A DNA stretch of 64,000 bases from Flavobacterium ranwuense (GCF_004349315.1 NZ_SMLH01000002.1:310001-374000); one strand, 5' to 3'. Counted from the first letter of the stretch, positions 25,494 through 33,819 are shown. Translations and numbers: made by a program. The notes: a model not told the origin generated them from the sequence alone.

Positions 25494-26375
25494 TTATTTG
25501 AATACGATTTTTCCTTTTTCTCCCAAATTAAAAATAAATAAGGTAAGTTCTTTTGTGAAAGTATCAAGACTCAAAGCAGATTGTTTGATATAATCTAACG
25601 ATTCTTTCAGCTCATCGGGTGAATTTACAGATTGATCATTTAGCAAATAAGATAAACCTAAAATATTAGCAATGGGCTGCCTCACTTTATGGGAAGTCAT
25701 AAACATCATTTCTTCCAGTCCATTGATGTATTCTTTTTGATATTCTTGGGCTCTTTTAAGTTCTAAATTAGCTGTTATTAATTCTGCTGATCGTTTTTCT
25801 TTTTCTCCATTCTGTAAAAGGAGTTCTCTGTTAGCAATGTTTAGTTCCGCTGTTTGAATTCTTCTTTCTTGGTTTTTAAACGCAAGTCTTTTATTTGCAA
25901 GATCTAGTTCTCTTGCTCGCTCTTCTTTCTCCTGGTTTTGAAACGCAAGTTCTCGATTAGCGATAATTAATTCATTGGCTCGTTTTTCTTTTTCATCATT
26001 TTGAAACGCAAGCTCTTTGTTAGCGATAATCAATTCAGCGGCTCTTTTTTCTTTTTCTAAGTTTTGAAAGGCAAGTTCTTTATTGGCTATAATCAATTCA
26101 GAGGCACGATTTTCTTTTTCTTGATTTTGAAAGGCAAGTTCTTTATTGGCTATAATCAATTCAGCAGCTCGTTTTTCTTTTTCTAAGTTTTGAAAAACTA
26201 GTTCTTTATTGGCTATAATTAATTCAGCGGCACGTTTTTCTTTTTCTTGATTTTGAAAGGCAAGTTCTTTATTGGCTATAATCAATTCAGCAGCTCGTTT
26301 TTCTTTTTCTAAGTTTTGAAACGCAAGTTCTTTATTTAATAATATTAATGCTTCCTTTTTTAGTATTTTTCCCAT
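25494..26375 (-). CDS. Coiled-coil protein with histidine-kinase dimerisation domain but no ATPase domain
   Basis: 293 residues. Residues about 9-205 are nine to ten tandem units of 21 residues (ELIIANKELAFQNQEKEKRAA type), which is three heptads, hence one long parallel coiled coil. The last 80 residues form a HisKA-like helix pair with a possible phospho-His in MTSHKVRQPIANILG; there is no HATPase domain and the gene ends with a normal stop and terminator. The same 21-residue unit fills the linker of the CHASE3 hybrid kinase at 48213-52115, so the two could form mixed dimers. No signal peptide or membrane segment. It may act as a phosphate relay or scaffold; that is inference. Confidence 0.7.
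   Translation of the reverse strand: MGKILKKEALILLNKELAFQNLEKEKRAAELIIANKELAFQNQEKEKRAAELIIANKELVFQNLEKEKRAAELIIANKELAFQNQEKENRASELIIANKELAFQNLEKEKRAAELIIANKELAFQNDEKEKRANELIIANRELAFQNQEKEERARELDLANKRLAFKNQERRIQTAELNIANRELLLQNGEKEKRSAELITANLELKRAQEYQKEYINGLEEMMFMTSHKVRQPIANILGLSYLLNDQSVNSPDELKESLDYIKQSALSLDTFTKELTLFIFNLGEKGKIVFK
25745..26350 (-). repeat. 63-base tandem repeat array in coding sequence
   Basis: About nine 63-base units encode the 21-residue coiled-coil unit. Neighbouring units differ by only a few bases in the middle and more at the C-terminal end, so the array probably grew by slippage or recombination. Whole units can be gained or lost without frame change. Confidence 0.85.
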
Positions 26376-26575
26376 CGTCTTTCAAATTAGTTTTGAAGCC
26401 ATATATATCTTAAATTAAATAAATCAACAAGCTAAAAACCTTTGTTTATAAGCTTAGTTAAAAGAGAACAAATGAATGATTTATACTGATAATACTGGAT
26501 TTATTGATTTATGGAAAACCTTGTATTTGAATAAATCAATTCAATACTAAAATTCTAATCGTAGTTATGATTTTG

Positions 26576-26903
26576 AAGTATCTGAATGTTTTGTGACAAG
26601 GTTAGTAATCACAAATTGGAGTAGTGTTCCTAATATTCTTTTGACGGGATTATGGGTTGATCCCAACAAAACTTTTTTAGTCAAATAACCTGTTGATATG
26701 CCAATAACATTACTAAGTATATTTCCTTTAAAATCAGATGAGGTAGCCATTTGTCCAAAAGCATTTTTGATTAAATTCAAAGGCTTTAAACTTTCATACG
26801 TATGATAGTACTGATCTTTAAGATATACTAATTCGTTAGCTTGTTTTATTTTAAGCAACTGTATCGTTTCCTTAAGAGTGTCTGTCTCGTTAATCGTTTT
26901 CAT
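26576..26903 (-). CDS. Small conserved-looking protein of unknown function
   Basis: The frame ends with the stop near 26565-26575 and starts best at ATG 26903 (MKTINETDTLKETI, 112 residues); an upstream in-frame start lies inside the previous gene. N-terminal half is helical and charged, the C-terminal half (SNVIGISTGYLTKKVLLG, RILGTLLQFVITNLV) is weakly hydrophobic and might touch the membrane. It overlaps the holin-like gene by 14 bases, so it is in the same operon. I do not recognise a family; YqjD/YqjK-type partners of YqjE are a possibility. Confidence 0.6.
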
Positions 26904-27252
26904 ATTGACTTTTTTTAAGCATTTTGACAATGATAAAATTACTGATTGGTATTTTAAGCCATTGATCTTTATAAATGTATAACACTATTGAAATCAGAAG
27001 ATAAGCACTGGATACTATAAAAAAGCCATAATATACTTTACCTAATAATTCGCCTATCCATAAGGAAAGACCAATATTAGCAAGGAAGGCAAACATAACA
27101 AAAACAATAGAAACAGTTAATCGAGAAAGAAGTGAGGACATGACATCAGCAGTTTTATCAACCGCATTTAACTTCACCAATTCTATCGTTGTTTTAGTAT
27201 AATCCTCTGCTTTCTCAAAAAGCATTTCTATTGTTGTTGCGTTGTTTTCCAT
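26890..27252 (-). CDS. Holin-like membrane protein (YqjE/DUF1469 type)
   Basis: 120 residues. A charged N-terminal helix (KAEDYTKTTIELVKLNAVDK) precedes two membrane segments (about 45-66 and 75-96) with a short loop, then a basic tail. This is the pattern of the phage holin III-like YqjE family, small inner-membrane proteins that go with YtxH/YqjD-like stress proteins. It overlaps the next gene and follows the YtxH gene by 53 bases, so the three form an operon. Not a phage gene: no other phage gene is near. Confidence 0.75.
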   Translation of the reverse strand: MENNATTIEMLFEKAEDYTKTTIELVKLNAVDKTADVMSSLLSRLTVSIVFVMFAFLANIGLSLWIGELLGKVYYGFFIVSSAYLLISIVLYIYKDQWLKIPISNFIIVKMLKKSQYEND

Positions 27253-27305
27253 GATATAAATTGTAAACGTATTTACTTGAGAAATTTCAATATTGAAGCC
27301 TCTTT

Positions 27306-27638
27306 TTAGATACTTGTATTTTTAATTTCGTTTTTTGCATCATAAAATTTTGATTTCCCTTCAGCTATTAAAGTTTCACCTTCGTGTTTTGCATCACCAA
27401 ATTTTGATTTTCCTTCAGCGATTAAATTTTCGCCTTCGCTCCAAATTTTCTCGTACTTTTTATTTATTGTCCCCAATAAAGTATCTAATTTGTCTTTTAA
27501 TTCGTCAGCATAATCGTTACTCTTGTCCATGATTTTTTTTCTTGTTTTATCACCCTTTTCAGGTGCAAACAATACTCCTAATAATGCCCCAACGGCTACG
27601 CCTCCTAAAACTCCTAATATTATTTTATCTGCTTTCAT
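27306..27638 (-). CDS. YtxH-domain protein
   Basis: 110 residues. The N-terminal membrane segment ILGVLGGVAVGALLGVLFAPEKG with KTRKKI after it (written here in parts in the protein at 5-35) defines YtxH, a family of general-stress proteins in Bacillus. The rest is a charged helix with an internal duplication: EGENLIAEGKSKFGDAK and EGETLIAEGKSKFYDAK stand next to each other. Probably an inner-membrane-anchored coiled coil. It follows the two lmo0937-type genes in the same direction. Confidence 0.8.
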   Translation of the reverse strand: MKADKIILGVLGGVAVGALLGVLFAPEKGDKTRKKIMDKSNDYADELKDKLDTLLGTINKKYEKIWSEGENLIAEGKSKFGDAKHEGETLIAEGKSKFYDAKNEIKNTSI

Positions 27639-27668
27639 AATTATATATTTTGATTATTTATTATTTGA

Positions 27669-27821
27669 TTAGATACTTCGACCTTGTATAAGTCTAAATA
27701 GTATTGCAATAACTGCAATAACAAGAAGTACGTGAATAATTGACCCTACGTTGAATGCAAAGAATCCGATTGCCCAAAAAATGACTAAAATGACTGCGAT
27801 TGTGTAAAGAAGATTGCTCAT
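27669..27821 (-). CDS. Lmo0937-family small membrane protein, copy 1
   Basis: 50 residues, start ATG 27821, stop TAA 27669-27671. The protein MSNLLYTIAVILVIFWAIGF with a second hydrophobic half (HVLLVIAVIAILFRLIQG) is the lmo0937 family, tiny two-helix membrane proteins often found with stress genes. It is a close paralogue of the next upstream gene at 27888-28040 (about 80 percent identity by eye). Both lie in front of YtxH on the same strand. Confidence 0.85.
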   Translation of the reverse strand: MSNLLYTIAVILVIFWAIGFFAFNVGSIIHVLLVIAVIAILFRLIQGRSI

Positions 27822-27887
27822 GATTTCTAGTTTTTAATGATTTATACTTTATTTGTTTTTTTGTAATTTAATTAATAGGAAGAAGCA

Positions 27888-28040
27888 TTAGATTCTTCTT
27901 CCTTGTATAATTCTAAATATAACTGCAATAACTGCAATAACGAGAAGTATATGAATAATTGATCCTGCGCTGTATGCAAAGAATCCAATAGCCCAAAAAA
28001 GGACTAAAATTACTGCGATTGTGTAAAGAAGGTTGCTCAT
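27888..28040 (-). CDS. Lmo0937-family small membrane protein, copy 2
   Basis: 50 residues, ATG 28040, stop TAA 27888-27890. MSNLLYTIAVILVLFWAIGF then AYSAGSIIHILL; same two-helix pattern as the copy at 27669-27821. Between the two copies the spacer also looks related (TTTTTAATGATT wording before each start), so the pair arose by tandem duplication of gene and leader. A GTTACATA at 28085-28092 resembles half of the promoter module but the other boxes are missing. Confidence 0.85.
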   Translation of the reverse strand: MSNLLYTIAVILVLFWAIGFFAYSAGSIIHILLVIAVIAVIFRIIQGRRI

Positions 28041-28172
28041 GATTTTTAGTTTTTAATGATTATTTTTAGATTAAATATAGTAAAGTTACATATAAAACAA
28101 ATATGTATCGATTTGTTTTACAGTGTTTTATGTACATTTATGATAAAATTAAGACTATGTTTTTTCTGCTAA

Positions 28173-28808
28173 TTAAAATGCAAAAGCAGCGTAGAAACTC
28201 AAGACACTATTTTTAGCATCTGGAGAGCTAAAGCTAGTTGATGAGTCTTCTTTTCCAATTTTAGTTAATCCATAGTTGTAACGTATTCCAAAACTAACTG
28301 GTTCTAAATCAATCCCAACACCACCGGCAAGACCTGCATCAAATTTGTTAAAATCATCCGTGTCAATATTATCTTCAAAATTATAGCTACCATCATCTGA
28401 CTTATTTGTAGTTTTAGCACTAACCAGAAAAGCAGCATAAGGACCAGCGTGAATATTAAAATTCTCGGTAACATTTACTACCAATAAAAGTGGAACTTCA
28501 ATATAATCTAATTTGAACTGAGCTGTTCCACTTACAAAAGCATTATTGTAAACTAGTTCTGCCCCTTTTCCAGTATAGGAAATCTCAGGTTGCAAAGCGA
28601 TGTTATTCGCAATAGGTAATTTGGCAAAAAAACCAACATTAAATCCTGTTAAAATATTATTGTCATCAACATCTTCAGTATATAAGTTAGAGAAGTTTAC
28701 ACCTCCTTTTATACCAAATTTCGAAACGTTTTCTTGAGCGTTAGCATTAGTTAAAGTCATGAATGTTATGACTAATGAAGCAAAAATTAGTTTTTTTGAA
28801 TTTTTCAT
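28173..28808 (-). CDS. PorT-type outer membrane beta-barrel protein
   Basis: 211 residues. Signal peptide 1-24 (ending ANAQE), then an eight-stranded barrel of the OMP_b-brl_2 kind: SKFGIKGGVNFSNLY, GFNVGFFAKLPI, LQPEISYTGKGAEL, YIEVPLLLVVNVTENFNIHAG in parts, and the end SFYAAFAF with terminal Phe. Function of such small porins is mostly unknown. Monocistronic, with the promoter module at 28840-28905. Confidence 0.85.
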   Translation of the reverse strand: MKNSKKLIFASLVITFMTLTNANAQENVSKFGIKGGVNFSNLYTEDVDDNNILTGFNVGFFAKLPIANNIALQPEISYTGKGAELVYNNAFVSGTAQFKLDYIEVPLLLVVNVTENFNIHAGPYAAFLVSAKTTNKSDDGSYNFEDNIDTDDFNKFDAGLAGGVGIDLEPVSFGIRYNYGLTKIGKEDSSTSFSSPDAKNSVLSFYAAFAF

Positions 28809-28839
28809 TTTATTTGTTTTATATTGAATTTCTATACTA

Positions 28840-28905
28840 CAAATATCAGCATCTTACGGTCTAACTTTGTTACAATACTTTTGGTTAAATTTACATTATT
28901 CACAC
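28840..28905 (-). promoter_or_regulatory. 21/21 promoter module of the porin gene
   Basis: GTGTGAAT (28898-28905), 21 bases, ATTGTAAC (28869-28876), 21 bases, GATATTTG (28840-28847), 32 bases before the ATG. First box is followed by AATGTAAA. Confidence 0.75.
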
Positions 28906-28967
28906 TTTAATGATTTATTATCAAGCATTTTACAAGTATTTTTTGGATTGAAAAAAAATAATTAGAC

Positions 28968-29004
28968 AAAAAAAAGACGAGTTGAAAAACTCGTCTTTTT
29001 AATT
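28968..29004 (-). terminator. Terminator after the lipoprotein gene
   Basis: AAAAAGACGAGTT pairs with AACTCGTCTTTTT around GAAA. It follows the stop at 29007 on the minus strand. Confidence 0.85.
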
Positions 29005-29006
29005 TG

Positions 29007-29468
29007 CTATTTGTTGTCTACTGTGAGGTTTTTCAAAGTCTTGCCAAGTTCGTCCATATCGCGATTGTATTCCTGTTTAAAAGATTCCCAATCACTATCG
29101 GTATCATTTTTATAAGTTTGAATCTTAGCTTTTATCTCATTATTTTTTCGTTCTAAATCATCAATTTTTTTAGTATATACCTCATCGATTGATTTACCCG
29201 TTTTTTTTATGCTAGCTTTCATTTCTGCTATTCGAATTTCATTTTGAGTAATTGTAGCATTAGTACTTGCTTTGAATGTTTCCCATTCTTCTTGGGTTGC
29301 TACTTTTCTAGCATCAGTCAATTCTTCTTTTGCATCATCAAGATTTTCTCTTGCGTCTTCTACATTATCCTGAGCTGCTTCTTCTTTTTTTGAAGAATTC
29401 TGACAACCAACTAAAACGGTTCCAGCCATAAAAGTTGTTATTGCAAGGGTATAAAGTGTCTTTCTCAT
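29007..29468 (-). CDS. Coiled-coil lipoprotein of unknown function
   Basis: 153 residues. Lipobox VLVGC at about residue 22, then a highly charged, fully helical chain (DNVEDARENLDDAKEEL, IDDLERKNNEIKAKI) without hydrophobic domain. It resembles small periplasmic stress lipoproteins with YtxH/apolipoprotein-like helices; I recognise no named family. It stands alone between the porin and CsbD genes, and no copy of the promoter module is seen in front of it. Confidence 0.7.
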   Translation of the reverse strand: MRKTLYTLAITTFMAGTVLVGCQNSSKKEEAAQDNVEDARENLDDAKEELTDARKVATQEEWETFKASTNATITQNEIRIAEMKASIKKTGKSIDEVYTKKIDDLERKNNEIKAKIQTYKNDTDSDWESFKQEYNRDMDELGKTLKNLTVDNK

Positions 29469-29530
29469 TTTATATAATTTTAATATTAAATTTTTGGATG
29501 TGATTAAAAACTTTTTTTGAAATGAAATTA

Positions 29531-29716
29531 TTAAATAGACTCAAGTATCTTAAGTATTTCTTCTTTTGTTAAGCCTAATTTGATTTGAAGTTTTCTAATC
29601 ATTTCCTCTTTCTTACCTTCTGTAAAAAGTAAATCATTCTCGGTCAAAGCTGCAAATTTTTGTTTTAATTTTCCTTTTTGCTCTACCCAATTTCCTTTTA
29701 GTTCTATTGAATTCAT
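29531..29716 (-). CDS. CsbD-family stress protein
   Basis: 61 residues from ATG 29716; an in-frame GTG lies 33 bases upstream but the family begins at MNSIELKGNWVEQKGKLKQKF. CsbD proteins are small, hydrophilic, and induced by general stress in Bacillus; their action is unknown. Here the second half (EGKKEEMIRKLQIKLGLTKEE) is typical of the short Bacteroidota form. The promoter module at 29754-29819 controls it. Confidence 0.85.
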   Translation of the reverse strand: MNSIELKGNWVEQKGKLKQKFAALTENDLLFTEGKKEEMIRKLQIKLGLTKEEILKILESI

Positions 29717-29753
29717 TTTTTTATGTATTGTATGCGAAATAGTTTTCACATTA

Positions 29754-29819
29754 CAAAGTTGATGCTTTCAAGCATTAAATCAGTTATATAACTTTTGGAA
29801 TAACTTGTTTTATTCACTG
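29754..29819 (-). promoter_or_regulatory. 21/21 promoter module of the CsbD gene
   Basis: CAGTGAAT (29812-29819), 21 bases, TATATAAC (29783-29790), 21 bases, CAACTTTG (29754-29761), 38 bases before the ATG at 29716. The position supports the ATG start. Confidence 0.75.
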
Positions 29820-29915
29820 ATTTTATAAAAATTAACAGAATTCCTAGAAAGGATACCATTTGACTAAAAAAACATTTTCATGACATTGAAAATCAATAAT
29901 TAATTTGCTGATTAA

Positions 29916-30131
29916 TTAGGAGGTTTCGTTATGATTGGGAATATATTTTTTCAAAATATTTTCTAATGATTCGTAATAATCCGTTAGTATTTTATTGTTT
30001 ATTTCAGGATTTGAAATGTCCGGGATTGTTAAAGGCATCTCTGATAAATATTTAGATAATTCAGGATACTCATTCCGTATTTTCATAGTAATTTTAAGAA
30101 TTGCTTCATTGAGTTCTTTTTCTGTTTTCAT
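29916..30131 (-). CDS. Small hypothetical protein
   Basis: 71 residues, acidic-helical, no signal or membrane segment: KTEKELNEAILKITMKI then NEYPELSKYLSEMP. I recognise no family, though similar short proteins (with LTIP and a late YYESL) occur near stress genes in flavobacteria in my memory. ATG start, normal codon use for the region. No promoter module is seen. Confidence 0.55.
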   Translation of the reverse strand: MKTEKELNEAILKITMKIRNEYPELSKYLSEMPLTIPDISNPEINNKILTDYYESLENILKKYIPNHNETS

Positions 30132-30180
30132 GATGAATTAAATTTGAGATTATTTAAATTGGTATTTTTATTCGAATCCC

Positions 30181-30240
30181 AAAAAAAATAAAATCATTAA
30201 AAACATCGTAATATTGAATGATGTTTTTAATGATTTTAGA
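30181..30240 (-). terminator. Strong terminator hairpin
   Basis: Perfect 19-base-pair arms (30189-30207 and 30220-30238) with a 12-base loop; on the minus strand a T-rich tract follows. It stands about 65 bases after the stop of the DUF4382 gene and ends that transcript. Confidence 0.8.
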
Positions 30241-30303
30241 TTTATCAGGTTATATATAAATGCTCTTTTTTTAATTAAAAAACAGCATTTTTAAACAATC
30301 ATC

Positions 30304-31077
30304 TTATAATAAAATATAAGCTCCTATGTCAGTTGTAATACCAGCTGTAACCACGATATCAGTTTTTGTTACCGGTAATAACGGTAGAGCAGGAGTTATG
30401 GTAATTGTATACGTTCCGGGAGGAAGTCCCATTACTAAGAAATCTCCATTTTCATTTACATTACTTGTATAGCTCACAGCTGTTGATGAAGTTGCTGTAA
30501 CTACCGCCGTTGTTCCTATTGGAGTAATTTTACCTTTTATAGAACCACTAATTGCTTTTTCTATAGTTCTGATAACTGGTTTCAATTGATACCCGCCATT
30601 TCCTAATTTAACAACTGATTTATTGGCATCAAAATCCAAAAGAACACTATACAATATACCTTCTTGAAGCGTTTGGTTAACTTGAAGTTTTAATCCGCTT
30701 TGTTCCGCACTTGGAGTACTCAAAGGGTAGCTTACACCATCAAGAACTACTGTATTATTGGGCCCTAGTATAAGTCTTATTTGTTTCACTTTAGCTGTTC
30801 CTAATGAATCAGTAGCAATTAGCGTATCGACACCATTAGAAAAATCGAGTAGGTTATAAACTCCTTTGTTTACATTCAGAGAAACACTTTCTCCTGATTC
30901 ACCGGTAACTTCCACTCCTTGTATATCTACATTTACTTCATCATAAGGACCTGGAGCATCAGTCAATCTCACAGCATAGGGATAGCTCCCACCATTGGTA
31001 TCATCATTGTTACAAGAATTTATTAAAAATCCAAGCATGATGAAAGACAGAATAATTTGCATTTTTTTCATTTCCAT
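30304..31077 (-). CDS. DUF4382 lipoprotein
   Basis: 257 residues. Lipobox INSC (Cys at about 22) followed by NNDD, which fits a surface export signal. Residues 35-170 are DUF4382 (VRLTDAPGPYDEVNVDIQGV, GVYNLLDFSNG, VKQIRLIL), and the end is a carboxypeptidase-regulatory-like beta domain (SGSIKGKITPIG, GLPPGTYTITITP). No enzyme motif. Role unknown; exposure at the cell surface is inferred. Monocistronic with promoter module at 31114-31179. Confidence 0.8.
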   Translation of the reverse strand: MEMKKMQIILSFIMLGFLINSCNNDDTNGGSYPYAVRLTDAPGPYDEVNVDIQGVEVTGESGESVSLNVNKGVYNLLDFSNGVDTLIATDSLGTAKVKQIRLILGPNNTVVLDGVSYPLSTPSAEQSGLKLQVNQTLQEGILYSVLLDFDANKSVVKLGNGGYQLKPVIRTIEKAISGSIKGKITPIGTTAVVTATSSTAVSYTSNVNENGDFLVMGLPPGTYTITITPALPLLPVTKTDIVVTAGITTDIGAYILL

Positions 31078-31113
31078 TTTAATTTAGGGGTTCAAAATAT
31101 TTATATAGGTTTG

Positions 31114-31179
31114 TAAAGATACTATGCGCTTTAAAATCAAATGTTATGCAACTATGCTATAAAGTTGTAGGATTCTCAC
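31114..31179 (-). promoter_or_regulatory. 21/21 promoter module of the DUF4382 gene
   Basis: GTGAGAAT (31172-31179), 21 bases, TGCATAAC (31143-31150), 21 bases, TATCTTTA (31114-31121), 37 bases before the ATG. First box followed by CCTACAAC. Confidence 0.75.
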
Positions 31180-31275
31180 TTCTAAGTATTTTAAAAAAAG
31201 AAATGGTTTCTTAATTCGGTGTGCTTTTGAATGAATTTTTTAAGGTTTTGCTACCCAAAGTTACTAGTCAAAAAA

Positions 31276-32160
31276 CTATTTTATGGTATCTGATTTTGCT
31301 CCTATGTTTAATTCCTTTTTCATTTCTATTTCTTCCTGATCTTCTAGATCTTCCAGTTTTTTATCTTCTGCTTTTTTCTTTTTATTGAAATAACCTCTTA
31401 ACAGGAAATTATGTTTTGCAGCCTCGATCACTTCATTAAGTCCCACTGTTCCGGTCTTAACGTTTGTCAAGGTAGAATCAATCATCTGGCCCATTTTTTC
31501 ATCACTCACTAATTTTGACAGTGCTCCTTTTCCATTATTCATTTTGACAGTAAATTTTTTAAATTCGCTTGAACTATTTTCCAGATTAGCAACCATGTTT
31601 TTTATACTATTTCCAAATTCCTCATCGGAGACTAATTTAGATAATGCCCCATTTCCATTATTCATACTATAACTGAATTGGGCAAGTTGAGCCGTAATTA
31701 CACCAGCATTATCAACACTTTTTTTAACACTAACCATTAAATCATCCATTTCTATGGCTGGTTTTGAAGCTATGTTATCGTTATCTTCTACAATTATTTT
31801 AGAGTTTTTTCCTGAAGATATTGTGAGTACTTTATCGCCCATTAAACCATCTGAATTGATACTTGCAATAGCATCTTTTTTAATGTATTTGCGAACTTCC
31901 TCTTTTATGATTAATTTAATTACTACAGAAGTATCTGTAAGAAATTCAATTTCTTCTACTGTACCTATATTGATACCCGAAAAACGAACATTATTACCTA
32001 CTTCAAGCCCGTTCACTGAATTAAATTTTGAATTTAATTCAAATGTAGCACCAAATAAATTTTTCTGTTTTCCAACAAAATAAATTGTTGTCACAAAAAG
32101 TATCAACCCTATAGTTACAAACATTCCTAATTTCCATTGGTATCCAGATTCTTTATTCAT
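31276..32160 (-). CDS. MlaD-type MCE-domain protein
   Basis: 294 residues. One N-terminal membrane anchor (about 12-30) and an MCE domain (about 38-120: FNSVNGLEVGNNVRFSGI, GTVEEIEF, INSDGLMGDKVL). The rest is helical and has a duplicated segment, NNGNGALSKLVSDEEFG and NNGKGALSKLVSDEKMG, 46 residues apart. It should be the periplasmic lipid-binding subunit of the ABC transporter encoded just upstream; the gap to the ATPase gene is 18 bases. MlaB and MlaC are not seen. Confidence 0.85.
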   Translation of the reverse strand: MNKESGYQWKLGMFVTIGLILFVTTIYFVGKQKNLFGATFELNSKFNSVNGLEVGNNVRFSGINIGTVEEIEFLTDTSVVIKLIIKEEVRKYIKKDAIASINSDGLMGDKVLTISSGKNSKIIVEDNDNIASKPAIEMDDLMVSVKKSVDNAGVITAQLAQFSYSMNNGNGALSKLVSDEEFGNSIKNMVANLENSSSEFKKFTVKMNNGKGALSKLVSDEKMGQMIDSTLTNVKTGTVGLNEVIEAAKHNFLLRGYFNKKKKAEDKKLEDLEDQEEIEMKKELNIGAKSDTIK

Positions 32161-32178
32161 TTTTTCTTTCTTTATTGG

Positions 32179-32955
32179 TTATATGAAAAAAGAGCGAACC
32201 CATTCGTCATCGCTTTTTTCCAATTCTTCGTAAGTTCCTTCAGCATGTATCACCCCATCTTTTAAAATTACAAGCCGATCAGCAGTGTGTTTTGCACAAG
32301 CCATATCATGAGTAATAATAATGGAAGAAGTTTTATTTTTTTTTTGGATTTCTAACAATAATTCGCTGATTTCTCTCGAAGTTATTGTGTCTAATCCAGT
32401 GGTTGGTTCATCATATAATACGATTTCCGGGTTCAAAATTAGGGTTCTGGCAAGACCTATCCTTTTCCTCATTCCTCCTGATAATTCCGAAGGCATTTTA
32501 TCAATTGCCTCACTCAAACCGACACTTTCCAAAACGTCTTTAATTTGATTTTCTACTTCCTCAGCTGATAAATCTTTAGCGTGTCGTTTCAAAGTAAATC
32601 CTAGATTTTCTCGAACACTCATGGAATCATACAACGCTGCATTTTGAAAAAGAAACCCAATTCGAACTCTAATTTTATTAAGCTCATTGTTATCTATTTT
32701 TGTGATATCTGTACCAAATACATGTATTTCGCCTTTATCAGCAACAACTAAACCAACTAAACATTTTATAGCTATTGATTTTCCAGAACCTGATTTTCCC
32801 AGTACCACTAAATTCTCACCTTTATTTACAGAAAATGTAACTCCTTTTAAGACCTCATTACTCCCGAAGGATTTATAAAGTTCTTTTATTTCTATAACTG
32901 GAGCATTAGTTTTAGAAATAGGAGCAGGAGCTATTATTGTTTTTTCTTGTATCAT
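32179..32955 (-). CDS. ABC transporter ATPase, MlaF-type
   Basis: 258 residues. Walker A GKSGSGKS at about 53-60, Q-loop FLFQNA, signature LSGGMRKRIGLAR, Walker B IVLYDEPTTGLD and the switch His in IITHDM. The LSGGM-(R/K)-KR form is typical of ATPases that serve MlaE-type permeases for phospholipid transport between the membranes. It starts 1 base after the permease stop, so translation is coupled. Confidence 0.9.
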   Translation of the reverse strand: MIQEKTIIAPAPISKTNAPVIEIKELYKSFGSNEVLKGVTFSVNKGENLVVLGKSGSGKSIAIKCLVGLVVADKGEIHVFGTDITKIDNNELNKIRVRIGFLFQNAALYDSMSVRENLGFTLKRHAKDLSAEEVENQIKDVLESVGLSEAIDKMPSELSGGMRKRIGLARTLILNPEIVLYDEPTTGLDTITSREISELLLEIQKKNKTSSIIITHDMACAKHTADRLVILKDGVIHAEGTYEELEKSDDEWVRSFFI

Positions 32956-32956
32956 T

Positions 32957-33748
32957 TTAGAAAAATAAATCAGTTATTTGTACGGCAAGCATATCAATAA
33001 TAAATATCGCAAGCGATGCAGTAACAACGGCAGAGTTAGCTGCTTTTCCAACACTTTCGGTCCCATTGGCAGCATTAAAACCTTTATAACAACCAATCAT
33101 GCCAATAAAAAAACCAAAGAAAAAAGTTTTCATAGTCGCCGGAAAAATATCTAAAAATGTAATAGATTCTAAAACTTGTGAGATATAACGATACAAATTT
33201 ACATCGCTATGAATATTTATACCTACATATCCTCCGATGATCCCAATACCATCAGCATAAATCACTAAAAGCGGAATCATAAACGTAGTGGCCAAAATCC
33301 TTGTAACGACTAAATATTTATACGGATTTATCGCCGAAACCTCCATCGCATCTATTTGTTCTGTCACTTTCATCGAACCTAACTCAGCACCTATACCGGA
33401 CGAAACTTTACCGGCACAAATCAAAGCGGTAATTACGGGGGCTATTTCCCTGATTAGAGAAAGAGCAACCATACTTGGTAACCAAGATTCAGCACCAAAC
33501 TTGGCCAATGTAGGTCTTGATTGCAGCGTAAGCACTAATCCCATTATAAAACCTGTGATGGTTACTAATGGTAAAGATTTGTATCCAATCACATAACATT
33601 GTTTAATGAATTCCTTGAATTCATAAGGAGGCTTAATCACTTCTTTAAAAAAACGCATTGAAAATAATGTAATATTGCCTACATCATTAAAAGTTTCTTT
33701 CAAATAGATGATTATACTTTCTTTTTTGGCTGTTACTATATTATTCAT
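32957..33748 (-). CDS. MlaE-type ABC transporter permease
   Basis: 263 residues with 5-6 membrane helices. Typical stretches: GFIMGLVLTLQSRPTLAKFG, REIAPVITALICAGKVSSG, IGAELGSMKVTEQIDAM and the end ANSAVVTASLAIFIIDM. It is the channel part of a lipid transporter that keeps outer-membrane asymmetry or delivers lipids. First gene of a three-gene operon (permease, ATPase, MCE protein). No promoter module of the 21/21 type is in front of it. Confidence 0.9.
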   Translation of the reverse strand: MNNIVTAKKESIIIYLKETFNDVGNITLFSMRFFKEVIKPPYEFKEFIKQCYVIGYKSLPLVTITGFIMGLVLTLQSRPTLAKFGAESWLPSMVALSLIREIAPVITALICAGKVSSGIGAELGSMKVTEQIDAMEVSAINPYKYLVVTRILATTFMIPLLVIYADGIGIIGGYVGINIHSDVNLYRYISQVLESITFLDIFPATMKTFFFGFFIGMIGCYKGFNAANGTESVGKAANSAVVTASLAIFIIDMLAVQITDLFF

Positions 33749-33819
33749 TTATTATTGTATTTTTTATGGATGCGAATTAATCATTTACTTAAAGTAAATT
33801 AGTGAAGAAAATATTTTGA

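Noticed and set aside
25494..26375. Truncated kinase explained as pseudogene by a frameshift
   Set aside because: No HATPase remnant is seen after the stop, and a terminator follows within 110 bases; the ending looks natural.
26890..27252. Phage holin as sign of a prophage
   Set aside because: The YqjE-like family is a cellular stress family; there are no phage structural, integrase or lysis genes nearby.
28056..28146. Possible twelfth copy of the 21/21 module before the lmo0937-type genes (GTTACATA at 28085-28092)
   Set aside because: At the fixed distances neither the GTGTGAAT box nor the -7 box is present, so only one half-site matches.
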